Positions 25,941 to 35,871 of a stretch of DNA of 64,000 nt are shown here, piece after piece. This stretch comes from Tabrizicola fusiformis (GTDB lineage: Bacteria > Pseudomonadota > Alphaproteobacteria > Rhodobacterales > Rhodobacteraceae). Under the pieces are notes generated by a model. The model saw only the letters and a program-made list of their open reading frames with translations. It did no database searches and was not told where the DNA came from. A program made the position numbers and the translations under genes. How positions within the stretch are numbered: the first letter of the stretch is position 1; the number at the start of each line of letters is the position of its first letter. Location of the stretch: contig NZ_JABUHN010000002.1 in assembly GCF_013328815.1 (NCBI RefSeq), positions 310,001 to 374,000 of the forward strand, read 5' to 3'.

Positions 25941-26359
25941 AGCCGGACCCCGGGCAGGCGGCTGGCCTGAAGAATCCAATCCGTCAGCAGCGCCTCGTCC
26001 AGCGGCTCCCCTTCGTGGATGTCGAAATAGCGCACCTCGGGCTGGCGCGAGGGGCCCGGCGGCACCGGCATCAGGGCCGCACCGCGAAAGAAGGCAAGGT
26101 TGACCCGGCGGGTATAGCAGCGGAATGACAGGAACCATTCCCTGTCATTCAGGCCATAAAGCGGGTTGTTCCATTTGACGGCCTTGTGCAGCCCCGGCAC
26201 CGTGGCCGTGATCAGCGCATCCAGCCGCTGCCCGACATCGCTTTTCCAGCCGGGCATGGCGGCGATATAAGCGCGCACCGGCGCCTCGCCATGACCCTTG
26301 GCGATCTGCGGGTTCCCCCCGGACAGAAGCACGGGTGGCGTCTCGGCTGGGGTGGTCAT
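25937..26359 (-). CDS. DUF1801 domain-containing protein
   Basis: A 140-residue small soluble protein of the DUF1801 (YdhG-like) family. The recognisable core is IAAMPGWKSDVGQRLDALIT, then HKAVKWNNPLYGLNDREWFLS and RRVNLAFFRGAAL. Members resemble the iron chaperone frataxin-like YdhG fold, but their role is not settled. The ATG is at 26359. The gene converges on DUF2189 with a 4-base overlap at CTAG. A terminator-like hairpin upstream (26418-26441) separates it from bactofilin, so it has its own promoter. Confidence 0.8.
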   Translation of the reverse strand: MTTPAETPPVLLSGGNPQIAKGHGEAPVRAYIAAMPGWKSDVGQRLDALITATVPGLHKAVKWNNPLYGLNDREWFLSFRCYTRRVNLAFFRGAALMPVPPGPSRQPEVRYFDIHEGEPLDEALLTDWILQASRLPGVRL

Positions 26360-26417
26360 GCGGCATCCTCCGTGATCTGACGATGCCGGGGTGGGATGGG
26401 GCGGTCAAGCCGCCATG

Positions 26418-26441
26418 AAAAAGGGCGCCCATGGGGCGCCC
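26418..26441 (-). terminator. Intrinsic terminator of the M23-bactofilin unit
   Basis: Read on the minus strand, GGGCGCCC-cat-GGGCGCCC is followed by five T (plus-strand A tract 26418-26422, stem arms 26423-26430 and 26434-26441). It starts 27 bases past the bactofilin stop. Confidence 0.75.
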
Positions 26442-26467
26442 GTTTCATCAGCCGAAGACGCTTTGCC

Positions 26468-26989
26468 TCAGGGTTCTTCACCGGCGACGGCCGGGGCCAC
26501 GACACGGCCTGCGGCCGGCGGAACGGCGGTGCGGCCGGTGGCAAGCGGGTCGTCCTGACGCTGTACCGAGCCTTCGAAATGCGCGCCAGATTCAATGGCG
26601 ATGGTCTTGTGGATGATGTCGCCTTCGACCTTGGCGGTCGAGGTCAGCCGCACCTTCAGCCCGCGCACCCGGCCGATCACCCGGCCGTTGACGACGATAT
26701 CATCGGCCACGATCTCGCCCCGGATGGTGGCGGTTTCGCCCACGGTCAGGAGATGGGCGCGGATGTCACCCTCGACGGTGCCCTCCACCTGAATGTCGCC
26801 GGTGGTGCGCAGATTGCCCACCACGGTCAGGTCGGCCGACAGGACCGAAGCCGCGACCTTGCCCTTGGGAGCGGCAGAGGTGAAATCCATCGTCGGTTTG
26901 CTCGTCACGCCGCCAGCCTCCGGGGTCTTGGGTTTGTCGGTTTCGCCCTGCTTGGGACCGGGTTCGTTGATGCGGCTCTTAGAAAACAT
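26468..26989 (-). CDS. Bactofilin
   Basis: A 173-residue cytoskeletal polymer protein. Residues about 45-145 are the DUF583 beta-helix, with hydrophobic/glycine repeats such as VVGNLRTTGDIQVEGTVEGD and IRGEIVADDIVVNGRVIGRV. The two tails are Pro/Ala-rich and disordered, as in BacA proteins. Bactofilins assemble under the inner membrane and recruit cell-wall enzymes. The start (26989) overlaps the end of the M23 peptidase gene by 11 bases, so the two are translationally coupled, as in the BacA-LmdC pairing described in other alphaproteobacteria. A terminator follows. Confidence 0.93.
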   Translation of the reverse strand: MFSKSRINEPGPKQGETDKPKTPEAGGVTSKPTMDFTSAAPKGKVAASVLSADLTVVGNLRTTGDIQVEGTVEGDIRAHLLTVGETATIRGEIVADDIVVNGRVIGRVRGLKVRLTSTAKVEGDIIHKTIAIESGAHFEGSVQRQDDPLATGRTAVPPAAGRVVAPAVAGEEP

Positions 26990-28307
26990 TGTTCGCTGCC
27001 TTTATGAAGGTCATCGGATTGACGGCGGCCCCGCCGATGCGGACCTCGTAGTGAAGATGTGTGCCGGTCGAGCGGCCCGAATTGCCCATATCACCGATCC
27101 GCTCGCCGCGCGAGACCCTTTGGCCCACCTCGACCCTGATCTGCGAAAGATGGCCGTAGCGGGTTTCAAGGCCGAAGGCGTGCTGAATCTTGATCAACCG
27201 ACCATAGCCGTTTTCCCATCCGGCATGGGTCACAACCCCGTCAGCGGTGGCATAGATCGGGGCACCATAGCTGCCGGCCATATCGACACCCTCATGCTTG
27301 CGGGTGCCCGCGCCCTTGGGGTCATTGCGATAGCCAAAGCCGGAAGTCCAGCGGAAGGCGGTCTTCACCGGCATGGCAAAGGGCGTCTTGAAGGCGGCGA
27401 TGCGGTAAAGGTTCATCTCGTCCAGACCCTTGAGGATGGCATTGGCGCGCATCTCTTCAAGGCTGGGCGGCTGGCCCTTGGTTGAAAGCGTGATCGGCGT
27501 CAAAGGCCCGCCCTGCCCGGAATAGCCTTTGCGGACCGAAGTCAGAAGGTCGTCGGGCGACAGGCCCGCATCGCGGAACATCTTTTCCAACGGCTCGACC
27601 GAAACCGTCAGCGCCTCTTCCAACTGGGTGAAGATCACCACATTGCGCTGTTCCAGTGCCTTCTTGTCGGCGGCGATAATGTCGGCGCGTTCGGCGGCCT
27701 TCATCGCGGCGCCTTCCATCAGGTCGCGCTCTTCGGCGGTGGAGCCCAGACGTTCGGTCAGGAAATCGACGGTGGCGGCGGCGTCGCGGGCGCGGCCCGC
27801 CTCGGTCACGCCGGTTCCGGCGCTGGCCAGCACCGCCGAAGCTTCGGCCCGGGCCTGATCGCGCTCCTGAATGGTGCGGCGCAGGGTGGACTGGATCACG
27901 TCGATGCCGGTCTCAAGCTCGCGCCGGCGGTCTTCCGAGGCGAGAAGCCGGGCCTGCATCGCGCTGACCTGCGCAAGGGCAAGGTTGAAGCGTTCCTGCG
28001 CGCTGACCGCCTCTTCCACCCGGGCGTCGCGGTCTTCGGACAGGGCCGTCAGCCGCTGTTCATAAAGCGCCTGCTGGCGCGCGACCTGATCGCGCGAGGT
28101 GCCTGCCGAGATCGAGTCGAACATCAGGATGGCGGTGGCAAGGATGGTCCAGGCCAGCGCAAGCCCACCCACCACCACGGCAATCGCCTGGGTCGCGGGG
28201 CGCAGCCGGATGAAGCGCGTTTCGGTATCGGATTTCAGGAAAAGCCGCTGTTCGGGAAAATACCGCTCAAGCGTGGCATGGATCCGATAGGCGATGCGGG
28301 TCAGCAC
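26979..28307 (-). CDS. M23 family membrane-anchored peptidoglycan endopeptidase (LmdC-like)
   Basis: A 442-residue cell-wall peptidase. A basic cytoplasmic leader (RIHATLERYFPEQRLFLKSDTE) is followed by one membrane helix at about residues 42-67, a long coiled coil from about 75 to 240 (many E/R/A heptads), and a LytM domain. The zinc ligands are in RKHEGVDMAG (HxxxD), and the HLHYEV block (HxH) lies close to the C-terminus, so the enzyme should be active. The start is uncertain: I took GTG at 28307, where the family-like sequence LTRIAYRIHATLERYFP begins; the frame is open up to 28517. It overlaps the bactofilin gene, which fits a bactofilin-positioned hydrolase. Confidence 0.87.
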   Translation of the reverse strand: MLTRIAYRIHATLERYFPEQRLFLKSDTETRFIRLRPATQAIAVVVGGLALAWTILATAILMFDSISAGTSRDQVARQQALYEQRLTALSEDRDARVEEAVSAQERFNLALAQVSAMQARLLASEDRRRELETGIDVIQSTLRRTIQERDQARAEASAVLASAGTGVTEAGRARDAAATVDFLTERLGSTAEERDLMEGAAMKAAERADIIAADKKALEQRNVVIFTQLEEALTVSVEPLEKMFRDAGLSPDDLLTSVRKGYSGQGGPLTPITLSTKGQPPSLEEMRANAILKGLDEMNLYRIAAFKTPFAMPVKTAFRWTSGFGYRNDPKGAGTRKHEGVDMAGSYGAPIYATADGVVTHAGWENGYGRLIKIQHAFGLETRYGHLSQIRVEVGQRVSRGERIGDMGNSGRSTGTHLHYEVRIGGAAVNPMTFIKAANNVF

Positions 28308-28494
28308 GAGGCGCGGTTCCGGTCTGTGAGTGGCTGGACGACCCTTCCCCGGGGCCGCCCATTGCTTACGGTGCGGTCGGAGCGGCTGCAACAAATTTGA
28401 AGAATGGGCTGGCAAAGCCCCGCCGGAACCGGGGGGTATCGGCGGGAATCTGCCGAAAATGGCGGGTTCACCCCGGAAATCCGTTTCCGCCGGA

Positions 28495-29316
28495 TCAGCC
28501 GTCCTGCGGGGCACCATCGGCCAGCGGCCAGTAGAAATCGGGCGGCAGACCGGCCTCGGCGCGCTTCTCTTCGTTGAAGGGCGGTTTCAGGGCGCCATGG
28601 AAATAGCGTCGGACAAGCGTGTGGAACGCCTCCTTGGGGTCATCGCCTGCCCGGCCGCAAAGCCAGTTGAACCATTTTGAACCATAGGCGACATGGGCCA
28701 CCTCTTCGGCATAGATCACCTGCAACGCGGCAAGGGCGCCGGTCTCTCCGGCCTTGGCGAAAATCTCGATCATGCCCGGGGTCACGTCGAGGCCCCGCGC
28801 CTCAAGCACCATCGGCACCACGGCAAGACGCCCGGGAAGGTCATCCACCGTATCCTCGGCGGCGCGCCACATGCCGGCATGGGCGGGCAGGGCGCCATAA
28901 TGGCTGCCCATCGCCTCAAGACAGTCGCACATCAGGTTGAAATGCTTGGCCTCGTCATCGGCGGCCTTCACCCAGTCGTCGTAAAAGCCCAAAGGCATCG
29001 GATGATCGGTGAAGCGCGCGATGATGTCCCAGTGCAGATCGACGGCGTTCAGCTCGATATGGGCGACGGCGTGCAAGAGGGCGATGCGGCCCTGCGGGCT
29101 GCCGGGGCGGCGGCGCGGCACGTCGCGCGGCGACAGGAGTTCGGGCTGGTCCGGCCGCGCCGGGTGCAGCGGCGGCATGGCCCGCCCGATGGGCAGCGGC
29201 GCGCCCGCCGCACGCGCCGCAAACCATGCGGCGGCATGGGCCCGGCCCAAGGCGGTCTTGGCGCGGCCATCGGCGGTGGTCAGCACCTCGACCGCCATCT
29301 CTGCAAGTGTCTTCAT
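28495..29316 (-). CDS. DUF455 family ferritin-like protein
   Basis: A 273-residue all-helical protein of the DUF455 family. It has ferritin-like metal-binding patterns: LLHAVAHIELNAVDLHWDII (ExxH-type helix), WVKAADDEAKHFNLMCDCLE, and VIYAEEVAHVAYGSKWF, where E/H pairs could hold a di-iron centre. The family is related to ferritin-like oxygenases such as MiaE, but its reaction is unknown. The ATG at 29316 (MKTLAEMAVEVL) is preceded by GGAGGG. The upstream region carries the three-palindrome cluster at 29338-29405, which separates it from the peroxiredoxin gene on the same strand. Confidence 0.85.
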   Translation of the reverse strand: MKTLAEMAVEVLTTADGRAKTALGRAHAAAWFAARAAGAPLPIGRAMPPLHPARPDQPELLSPRDVPRRRPGSPQGRIALLHAVAHIELNAVDLHWDIIARFTDHPMPLGFYDDWVKAADDEAKHFNLMCDCLEAMGSHYGALPAHAGMWRAAEDTVDDLPGRLAVVPMVLEARGLDVTPGMIEIFAKAGETGALAALQVIYAEEVAHVAYGSKWFNWLCGRAGDDPKEAFHTLVRRYFHGALKPPFNEEKRAEAGLPPDFYWPLADGAPQDG

Positions 29317-29337
29317 GCCGCCCTCCGGGACGCGCCA

Positions 29338-29405
29338 CAATTTTCCTGGAGGAAAATTGCAAATTCCTTGGAAGGAATTTGCAAGTTCCTTCCAAGGAAC
29401 TTGGC
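29338..29405. repeat. Cluster of three tandem near-perfect palindromes
   Basis: Three consecutive hairpins stand head to tail. CAATTTTCCT-GG-AGGAAAATTG comes first. GCAAATTCCTT-GG-AAGGAATTTGC follows (11-bp arms). CAAGTTCCTT-CC-AAGGAACTTG is third. Each is AT-rich, shares the (C)AANTTCC core and has a two-base centre. They fill almost the whole gap between the Bcp-like gene and the DUF455 gene. Successive sequence drift with conserved pairing suggests selection for structure or for a dimeric protein-binding site. Confidence 0.8.
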
Positions 29406-29406
29406 C

Positions 29407-29865
29407 TTAACCTGCCAGCGCCGAAAGAACCTCGGCGGCATGGCCCTTGACCTTGTCCACCTTCCAGATTTTCCGCACGATCCCGTCGCCGCCGATCAGG
29501 AAGGTCGTGCGCAGCACGCCCGTCACCATCTTGCCGAAGAACAGCTTTTCGCCGTGGCTGCCCCATTGCTCCATCACGCTGCCGCCATGGTCGGACAAAA
29601 GCGGCAGGGTGATGCCCTGTTTGGCGATGAAACGGTCATGCGTCTTCACCGGGTCTTTCGACAGGCCCAGCACCACCGCGCCCGCGGCGCGGAAGGCATC
29701 GGCCAGCGCATTGAACTCCATCACCTCATTCGTGCAGGTGGGGGTGCCATCCTTGCCATAGGTGAAGAGGACCACCGGCTGCGGCCGCAGCGACGACAGG
29801 GTGACAGTGCCGCCGCCATCGCGGGGCAGGGTGAAATCGGGGGCGGGCTGACCTTCGGCGATCAT
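29407..29865 (-). CDS. Bcp/AhpC-type peroxiredoxin
   Basis: A 152-residue thioredoxin-fold peroxidase. It opens MIAEGQPAPDFTLPRDGGGT. The active site GKDGTPTCTNEVMEF (about residues 37-51) holds the peroxidatic cysteine. The second cysteine of classic Bcp, five residues later, is absent, so this would act as a 1-Cys enzyme or with a partner thiol. It reduces hydroperoxides in the cytoplasm in the known family. The ATG at 29865 follows AAGGAGCC. It is divergent from the AsmA-like gene across about 110 bp. Confidence 0.88.
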   Translation of the reverse strand: MIAEGQPAPDFTLPRDGGGTVTLSSLRPQPVVLFTYGKDGTPTCTNEVMEFNALADAFRAAGAVVLGLSKDPVKTHDRFIAKQGITLPLLSDHGGSVMEQWGSHGEKLFFGKMVTGVLRTTFLIGGDGIVRKIWKVDKVKGHAAEVLSALAG

Positions 29866-29974
29866 GGGCGGCTCCTTGCCTTGGGGTGGGTGACCCTTGG
29901 CGATCTAGTTGCCTTTCGGCAAAGATAAAGGCAAGCCCGCGCCAGAGCTTGGCGCGGGCAAAGCGGAAGGGTGC

Positions 29975-32900
29975 ATGGAAGACGGCAGCACAGGGCAGGA
30001 GGCGGCGGCAGGGTCGCCGCAAGCGGCGGCCGAGGCCCCCGCGCCCATGCCGCGCAAGCACCGGCGCCGGCGGGGCACCGGGCTGGCCGGGCGGCTGGTT
30101 CTGCTGACGCTGGCGCTTCTGGTCGCGGTCGGGGTCTATGGCCTGTCGGGACGTCCGATTGCCCTGCCGGTCTGGGCGGTGGCCGAGGTCGAGGCGCGGC
30201 TGAACCGGGCGCTGGAACCGACGATGCCGGGGGTTTCGCTGTCGATCGGCGGGCTGGATGTGGTGGTCGATGCCGATTGGGTGCCGCGGCTGGCGCTGGA
30301 GGATCTGCGGCTCCTGAAGGCGGACGGTTCGGCGCTGGTCTCGCTGCCCGATCTCAGGATGGAGCTGGACCCGGGCGCGCTTCTGCGGGCGCGGCTGGGG
30401 GTGCGGGCGCTGACGCTTTCCGGCGCGCGGCTGGCGATCCGGCGCGACCGGCAGGGCAATTACGACTTTGCCTTCGGCGGCGAGGCGGCGATGCCGCGGA
30501 TCGAGAGTTTCGCGCAGCTTTTCGACATGGCCGATGCCCTCTTGGCGCAGCCCGCCGCCGCCAGCCTGACCCGGATCGAGGCCGAGGCCCTGACCCTCAG
30601 CCTGACGGATGAGCGCAGCGGCCGCACCTGGGAGGTGGGCGACGGTCGCCTGACGGTGGAAAACCGCCCCGATGCGCTGGCCGCCGATCTGAGCCTGACC
30701 CTGCTTGGCGGGGTGCCGGGGCAGGCGGGCCGGGTGGGAGTGCTGGCCATTTCGCAAAAGGCGACCGACAGCGCGCGGATCACGGCAACGGTCGATGGCG
30801 TGGCGGCGCAGGATCTGGCGGTGCAGGCGCCGCTGCTGGCGCCGCTGGGCATTCTGGACGCGGCGATTTCCGGCCGGTTCTCGGCAGAGCTGGGCACCGA
30901 AGGGGTGCGCGGGCTGGAGGCGGCGTTGCAGATCGGGCAGGGCGCGTTGCGTCCCACCCCCGCCGCCGCCCCCATCGCCTTTGACCGCGCCACGCTGGCG
31001 ATGAATTATGATGCCGCCAGCGGCCGGGTCATCCTGAGCGATCTGGCGGTGCAAAGCCCCTCTCTGAGGCTGACCGCCGAGGGACAGACCTATCTGATGG
31101 CCGCCGATGGTCAGCGGATGGCCGGGCCACTGGGCGGGACGCTGCCGGAAAGCTTTCTGACGCAGATCCGCTTCCGCGAGGTCACCATCGACCCCGAGGG
31201 GCTGTTTCAGGAGCCGGTGCGCTTTTCCGACGGGGCGCTGGACCTGCGGCTGCGGCTGAATCCGTTCAGCGTGGAAATCGGCCAGTTGTCGCTGGCCGAA
31301 GCGGCGCAGCGGCTGACGGCGACAGGGCGGGTCGGCGCCGATGCCAAAGGCTGGAGCGCGGCGGTCGATCTGCGCCTGAACCAGATCGCGCATGACCGGC
31401 TGGTGGCGCTTTGGCCGGTCACGCTTTTGCCGCGCACCCGCGACTGGGTGGCGAAGAACATCCTGAAGGGCAAGCTTTTTGACGTCGAGGCGGCGCTGCG
31501 CATCAATCCGGGGCAAGAGCCGCGGCTGCATCTGGGCTATAGCTTTGAACAGACTGAGGTGCGCTTTATCCCCACCCTGCCGCCGATCCATGACGGCTAT
31601 GGCTATTCCACCATCGACGGGTTGGTCTACACCGTGGTTCTGTCGCGCGGCCGGGTGACGCCGCCCGAGGGTGGGCAGATCGACGTTTCCGGCTCGGTCA
31701 TGCGGGTGCCCGACATCACGCAGAAACCGGCGCGCGGCGAAATCACCCTGACCACGCAATCCAGCCTGACGGCGGCGCTGTCGCTGTTGGACCAGCCGCC
31801 CTTCACCTTCATGACCAAGGCCGACCGCCCGGTCGATCTGGGCGAGGGCGAGGCGCGGATCAAGACGCGGCTGTCGCTGCCGCTGCAAAAGAAGATCCTG
31901 CTGTCGGATGTCGATTATGACGTGGCGGGCACCGTCAGCGCCTTTCGCTCTGACAAGCTGGTCACGGGCCGCATCGTCACCGCGCCCCTGCTGACGGTGG
32001 CGGCCAATCCCGAAGGGCTGACGATTTCCGGGCCGGGCCTTTTGGGCAATGTGCCCTTCGATGCCACCTACAGCCAGAGCTTTGCGCCGGATCAGAAGGG
32101 CAAGGCGCGGATCGAGGGTCAGGTGGCCCTGTCGCAGGCGGTGGCCGAGGAATTCGGGCTGGGCCTGCCGTCCGGCATGGTTTCGGGTCAGGGGCAGGCG
32201 CAGGTCGGGATTGATCTGGTCAAGGGCCAGCCGGGGCGGTTGCGGCTGGTGTCGGACCTGAACCGGGTCGGGCTGTCGCTGCCCGATCTGGGCTGGTCAA
32301 AACCTGCGGCCAGCACCGGCCGCCTTGAAGCGCAGGTGCTGCTTGCCACGCCGCCCCGGGTCGAAAGCCTGTCACTGGCCGCAGCGGGGCTGAAGGCGCA
32401 GGGCACCGTATCGCTGCGGCAGGGGGGCGGGCTGGACCTTGCACGGTTTGAAACGGTGACCTTGAACGACTGGCTGCAAGGCGCGGTTGAAATCCGCGGT
32501 CGCGGTGCGGGCCGCCCGGTGGAGCTGGCAATGACCAGCGGCCGGGTGGACATGCGGCGGATGCCGCCCGCTTCGGCCCGCAAGGGCTCGGGCGTGGGGG
32601 GCGGGCCGCTGTCGCTGACGCTGGACCGGCTGACGGTGGCCGATACGGTGGCGCTGACGGGGTTTCGCGGCACATTCCAGATGGCGCGCGGCATGAAGGG
32701 CGATTTCACCGCCCGGGTGAATGGTGGTGCTGCGGTGCGCGGCTCGGTCGCGCCGGCGCCCCGGGGAACCGCGGTGCGCCTGACCTCGGACGAGGCCGGG
32801 GCGGTGCTGCGCGATGCCGGCGTCTTTGCCAGCGCCGTCGGCGGCAAGCTTTCGGTGCTGCTGGTGCCGCGCGACGACAAGGGCAGCTATGACGGGCAGG

Positions 32901-33349
32901 CGCGCATTCAGTCGGTGCGGGTGCGCGGCACCAATGTTCTGGCCGAGATGCTGAACGCGATCAGCGTGGTCGGCCTTCTGGAACAGTTGAGCGGCGAAGG
33001 CATCGTCTTCAACGAGGTGGATGGCGAGTTCCTGCTGACCCCCGGGGCGGTGCAGATCAGCCGCGGCTCGGCCATCGGCGCCTCGCTGGGGGTTTCGATG
33101 GCGGGGGTCTATCAGACCGGCTCGGGCAGGCTGGCGATGGAGGGGGTGATTTCCCCGATCTACATGCTGAACGGCATCGGCGCGCTCCTGACCAAACGGG
33201 GCGAGGGCGTGTTCGGCTTCAACTTTTCACTGCGCGGCACCTCGAAAGACCCTGAGGTCGATGTGAACCCGCTGTCGATCCTGACCCCCGGCATGTTCCG
33301 CGAGATTTTCCGCCGCCCGCCGCCGGTTCTGGGAGAACCCAAGCCATGA
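29975..33349 (+). CDS. AsmA/YhdP-like large membrane-anchored protein (DUF3971)
   Basis: A 1124-residue protein. A disordered, Ala/Pro-rich and then basic leader ([10 protein letters not shown]) is followed by one membrane helix at about residues 38-58. A very long beta-rich periplasmic region of the DUF3971/AsmA_2 type makes up the rest. AsmA-like C-terminal features are visible, such as [21 protein letters not shown] and [14 protein letters not shown]. YhdP-family proteins form bridge-like grooves that carry phospholipids to the outer membrane; the same role is inferred here. The ATG at 29975 has GGAAGGG before it; an in-frame ATG at 29909 lacks one. The stop overlaps queA (ATGA). Confidence 0.85.
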   Translation: MEDGSTGQEAAAGSPQAAAEAPAPMPRKHRRRRGTGLAGRLVLLTLALLVAVGVYGLSGRPIALPVWAVAEVEARLNRALEPTMPGVSLSIGGLDVVVDADWVPRLALEDLRLLKADGSALVSLPDLRMELDPGALLRARLGVRALTLSGARLAIRRDRQGNYDFAFGGEAAMPRIESFAQLFDMADALLAQPAAASLTRIEAEALTLSLTDERSGRTWEVGDGRLTVENRPDALAADLSLTLLGGVPGQAGRVGVLAISQKATDSARITATVDGVAAQDLAVQAPLLAPLGILDAAISGRFSAELGTEGVRGLEAALQIGQGALRPTPAAAPIAFDRATLAMNYDAASGRVILSDLAVQSPSLRLTAEGQTYLMAADGQRMAGPLGGTLPESFLTQIRFREVTIDPEGLFQEPVRFSDGALDLRLRLNPFSVEIGQLSLAEAAQRLTATGRVGADAKGWSAAVDLRLNQIAHDRLVALWPVTLLPRTRDWVAKNILKGKLFDVEAALRINPGQEPRLHLGYSFEQTEVRFIPTLPPIHDGYGYSTIDGLVYTVVLSRGRVTPPEGGQIDVSGSVMRVPDITQKPARGEITLTTQSSLTAALSLLDQPPFTFMTKADRPVDLGEGEARIKTRLSLPLQKKILLSDVDYDVAGTVSAFRSDKLVTGRIVTAPLLTVAANPEGLTISGPGLLGNVPFDATYSQSFAPDQKGKARIEGQVALSQAVAEEFGLGLPSGMVSGQGQAQVGIDLVKGQPGRLRLVSDLNRVGLSLPDLGWSKPAASTGRLEAQVLLATPPRVESLSLAAAGLKAQGTVSLRQGGGLDLARFETVTLNDWLQGAVEIRGRGAGRPVELAMTSGRVDMRRMPPASARKGSGVGGGPLSLTLDRLTVADTVALTGFRGTFQMARGMKGDFTARVNGGAAVRGSVAPAPRGTAVRLTSDEAGAVLRDAGVFASAVGGKLSVLLVPRDDKGSYDGQARIQSVRVRGTNVLAEMLNAISVVGLLEQLSGEGIVFNEVDGEFLLTPGAVQISRGSAIGASLGVSMAGVYQTGSGRLAMEGVISPIYMLNGIGALLTKRGEGVFGFNFSLRGTSKDPEVDVNPLSILTPGMFREIFRRPPPVLGEPKP

Positions 33350-34377
33350 AACTGTCCGATTTCGACTTTGACCTGCCCGAGGCGCTGATCGCCACAAGGC
33401 CCGCCAAGCCCCGCAGCGCCGCAAGGCTGCTTCTGGCCGAGGGTGACAGCATCCGCGACCTGCATGTGCGCGACCTGGTCGATGTGTTCCGGCCCGGCGA
33501 CCGGCTGGTGCTGAACAATACCCGGGTGATCCCGGCGCGGCTCTTTGGCAGCCGGACGCGGGGCGAAGCGGTGGCAAAGGTGGAGCTCACCCTGCTGGAG
33601 CCCGCTGCCGCCGGCTGGCGTGCCTTGGCCAAGCCGCTGCGCAAGGTCAACCCGGGCGAGGCGATCGTCTTCTCCGATCAGCTTTCCGCCACGGTCACCG
33701 CCAAATCCGAAACCGACCTGCATCTGGAGTTCAACCTGAGCGGCCCCGATTTCGACGCGGCGCTGAATGCGGCGGGGGCGATGCCGCTGCCGCCCTATAT
33801 CGCCGCCAAACGCCCGGCGGACGAGGCGGACAAGACCGATTACCAGACCGTCTTTGCCCGCCATGCCGGGGCTGTTGCGGCGCCCACCGCCTCGCTTCAC
33901 TTCGATGCCGAATTGCTGGCGGCGCTGGCGGCCAAGGGCGTGCAGTTCACCGAAGTCACCCTGCATGTCGGCGCGGGCACCTTCCTGCCGGTCAAGGTCG
34001 AGGATGTGACCACCCACCGGATGCATGCCGAATGGGGCCATGTCAGCCCGCGTGCCGCCGAAGAAATCAACGCCACCCGCGCTGCCGGGGGCCGGGTCAT
34101 TCCGGTCGGCACCACCGCGCTGCGGCTGATCGAAACTGCCGCCCGCTCGGGCCGGGCCGAAGCCTGGGAAGGACCGACGGACATCTTCATCTACCCCGGT
34201 TTCCGCTTTCATGTGACCGATGCGCTGATGACCAATTTCCACCTGCCGAAATCGACGCTGCTGATGCTGGTCTCGGCGTTGATGGGCAAGGATCGGGTGG
34301 ACAGGATTTATGCCCATGCCATTGCGGCAGGCTACCGCTTCTTTTCCTATGGCGATGCCTCGCTGCTGATCCCCTGA
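33346..34377 (+). CDS. queA: tRNA preQ1(34) S-adenosylmethionine ribosyltransferase-isomerase
   Basis: QueA adds the cyclopentane part of queuosine to preQ1 at the wobble base of GUN-anticodon tRNAs, using SAM. The 343-residue protein opens [20 protein letters not shown], with family blocks [40 protein letters not shown] and [16 protein letters not shown]. Length is normal. It is coupled to the AsmA-like gene by an ATGA overlap. A long inverted repeat follows 35 bases after the stop. Confidence 0.96.
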   Translation: MKLSDFDFDLPEALIATRPAKPRSAARLLLAEGDSIRDLHVRDLVDVFRPGDRLVLNNTRVIPARLFGSRTRGEAVAKVELTLLEPAAAGWRALAKPLRKVNPGEAIVFSDQLSATVTAKSETDLHLEFNLSGPDFDAALNAAGAMPLPPYIAAKRPADEADKTDYQTVFARHAGAVAAPTASLHFDAELLAALAAKGVQFTEVTLHVGAGTFLPVKVEDVTTHRMHAEWGHVSPRAAEEINATRAAGGRVIPVGTTALRLIETAARSGRAEAWEGPTDIFIYPGFRFHVTDALMTNFHLPKSTLLMLVSALMGKDRVDRIYAHAIAAGYRFFSYGDASLLIP

Positions 34378-34411
34378 CGCCGCGCGGCGGAAAGGTCGGC
34401 AGCCTCCGGCG

Positions 34412-34476
34412 GGAGTATTTCGAAAGGTGCAAATGCAAGTGCGGCGGTCCTGCATTTGCACCTTTTGAAATACTCC
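34412..34476. repeat. Long inverted repeat with 26-bp arms
   Basis: Arms 34412-34437 and 34451-34476 are reverse complements at 25 of 26 positions (outer GGAGTATTTCGAAAGG, inner TGCAAATGCA), with a 13-base loop. It lies between queA and the MFS gene. No T run follows, so it is not a classic terminator. It looks like a genome-wide intergenic element of the same general kind as the one at 10007. Confidence 0.8.
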
Positions 34477-34601
34477 GGGGTCCGGGGCTGGCCCCGGTCC
34501 GCCGCCGGGGCAGGGCGTGCAAATCGGCCTTCGGTCGCAATCGGTCTGGGCAGGTTGCGCGGGCATTGCTACGATGCGCGAAAACGAATGAGGACCGCAG
34601 G

Positions 34602-35819
34602 ATGCTGAAAGTTCTGGCCCAATCCTGGCCCCTGTTGCTGGGGGTCATGCTGTTGATGGTGGGCAACGGGGTGCAGGGCTCGCTTCTGGGGGTGCGGGGC
34701 GCGCATGAGGGCTTCACCACCTTCGAGCTGTCGGTGATCATGTCCTCGTATTTCGTGGGCTTCCTCGGCGGTTCGCGTCTTGCGCCCGAGATGATCCGGC
34801 GGGTCGGCCATGTGCGGGTGTTCTCGGCGCTCGGCTCCATGATCTCGGCGGTGCTGATCCTGTTTCCGATGGTGCTGGACGTTTATGCCTGGTCGATCTT
34901 CCGGGTGCTGATCGGCTTCTGCTTTTCGGGCATCTATGTGACGGCCGAAAGCTGGCTGAACAACACGGCCAGCAATGAAACCCGGGGGCGGGCGCTGTCG
35001 GCCTATATGATCGTGCAGATGCTGGGGATCATCGCCAGTCAGGGGCTGTTGTCGCTGGGCGATCCCACGGGATACGGGCTTTTCATCATCCCGTCGGTTC
35101 TGGTCTCGCTGGCCTTCATGCCGCTGCTCTTGGCCGATACTCCGGCGCCGACCTTTGACAGCATCAAGGCGATGAGCTTTCGCCGTCTTTTCATCATCTC
35201 GCCGCTGGGCTGCGTGGGGATGCTGCTGACGGGCGGGATCTTTGCCGCGATGTTCGGTATGGCCTCGGTCTGGGGCGCCAAGAGCGGGTTGAGCATTGGC
35301 CAGATCGCGGCCTTTGGGGCGGCGCTCTATATCGGCGGGCTGATGCTGCAATACCCCGTGGGCTGGATGTCGGACCGGATGGACCGCCGCGCGCTGGTGA
35401 TGTGGCTTTCGGCGCTGGCGGCGGTGGTGGTGCTGACGGCGGGGGCGATCAAGTTTCCCTTCCCGGTCGAGCTGGTGGTGGCGCTGGTGCTGGGCGGGAT
35501 CATCAACCCGCTTTATTCGCTGCTGATTGCCCATACCAATGACTATCTGAGCAAAGAACAGATGCCCGCAGCCAGTGCCGGACTGATCTTCCTCAACGGC
35601 TTTGGCGCCATCTTTGGCCCGCTGGTGACCGGCTGGCTGATGGGCGAGGTGGGCGCGCGGGGCTATTTCCTGTTCATCGGGGCGCTGTTTGCGCTGCTGG
35701 CGGGCTACGCGGCCTGGCGTATGACGCGGCGGCGGGCGCCGAAATCGACCGGCAGCTTTACCGGGCTGTCGCCCAATGCCTCGTCCCTTGCCGTGGGGGC
35801 GGTGATGGACAAGGAATGA
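34602..35819 (+). CDS. MFS transporter (YcaD/UMF2-like)
   Basis: A 405-residue carrier with about 12 hydrophobic segments. The MFS signature between helices 2 and 3 is modified (APEMIRRVGHVRVFSALGSM), and a mid-protein loop repeats it as GWMSDRMDRRALVMWL. A further trace is YVTAESWLNNTASNETRGRALS after helix 4. This pattern matches the YcaD-like group. The substrate is unknown. The ATG at 34602 follows AGGACCGCAGG. It is a stand-alone gene after the inverted repeat. Confidence 0.85.
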   Translation: MLKVLAQSWPLLLGVMLLMVGNGVQGSLLGVRGAHEGFTTFELSVIMSSYFVGFLGGSRLAPEMIRRVGHVRVFSALGSMISAVLILFPMVLDVYAWSIFRVLIGFCFSGIYVTAESWLNNTASNETRGRALSAYMIVQMLGIIASQGLLSLGDPTGYGLFIIPSVLVSLAFMPLLLADTPAPTFDSIKAMSFRRLFIISPLGCVGMLLTGGIFAAMFGMASVWGAKSGLSIGQIAAFGAALYIGGLMLQYPVGWMSDRMDRRALVMWLSALAAVVVLTAGAIKFPFPVELVVALVLGGIINPLYSLLIAHTNDYLSKEQMPAASAGLIFLNGFGAIFGPLVTGWLMGEVGARGYFLFIGALFALLAGYAAWRMTRRRAPKSTGSFTGLSPNASSLAVGAVMDKE

Positions 35820-35871
35820 TTGCGGTAACGGGGCGAACCTGCCACGTTGCCCTGAATGCGTGGAGGTGGCG

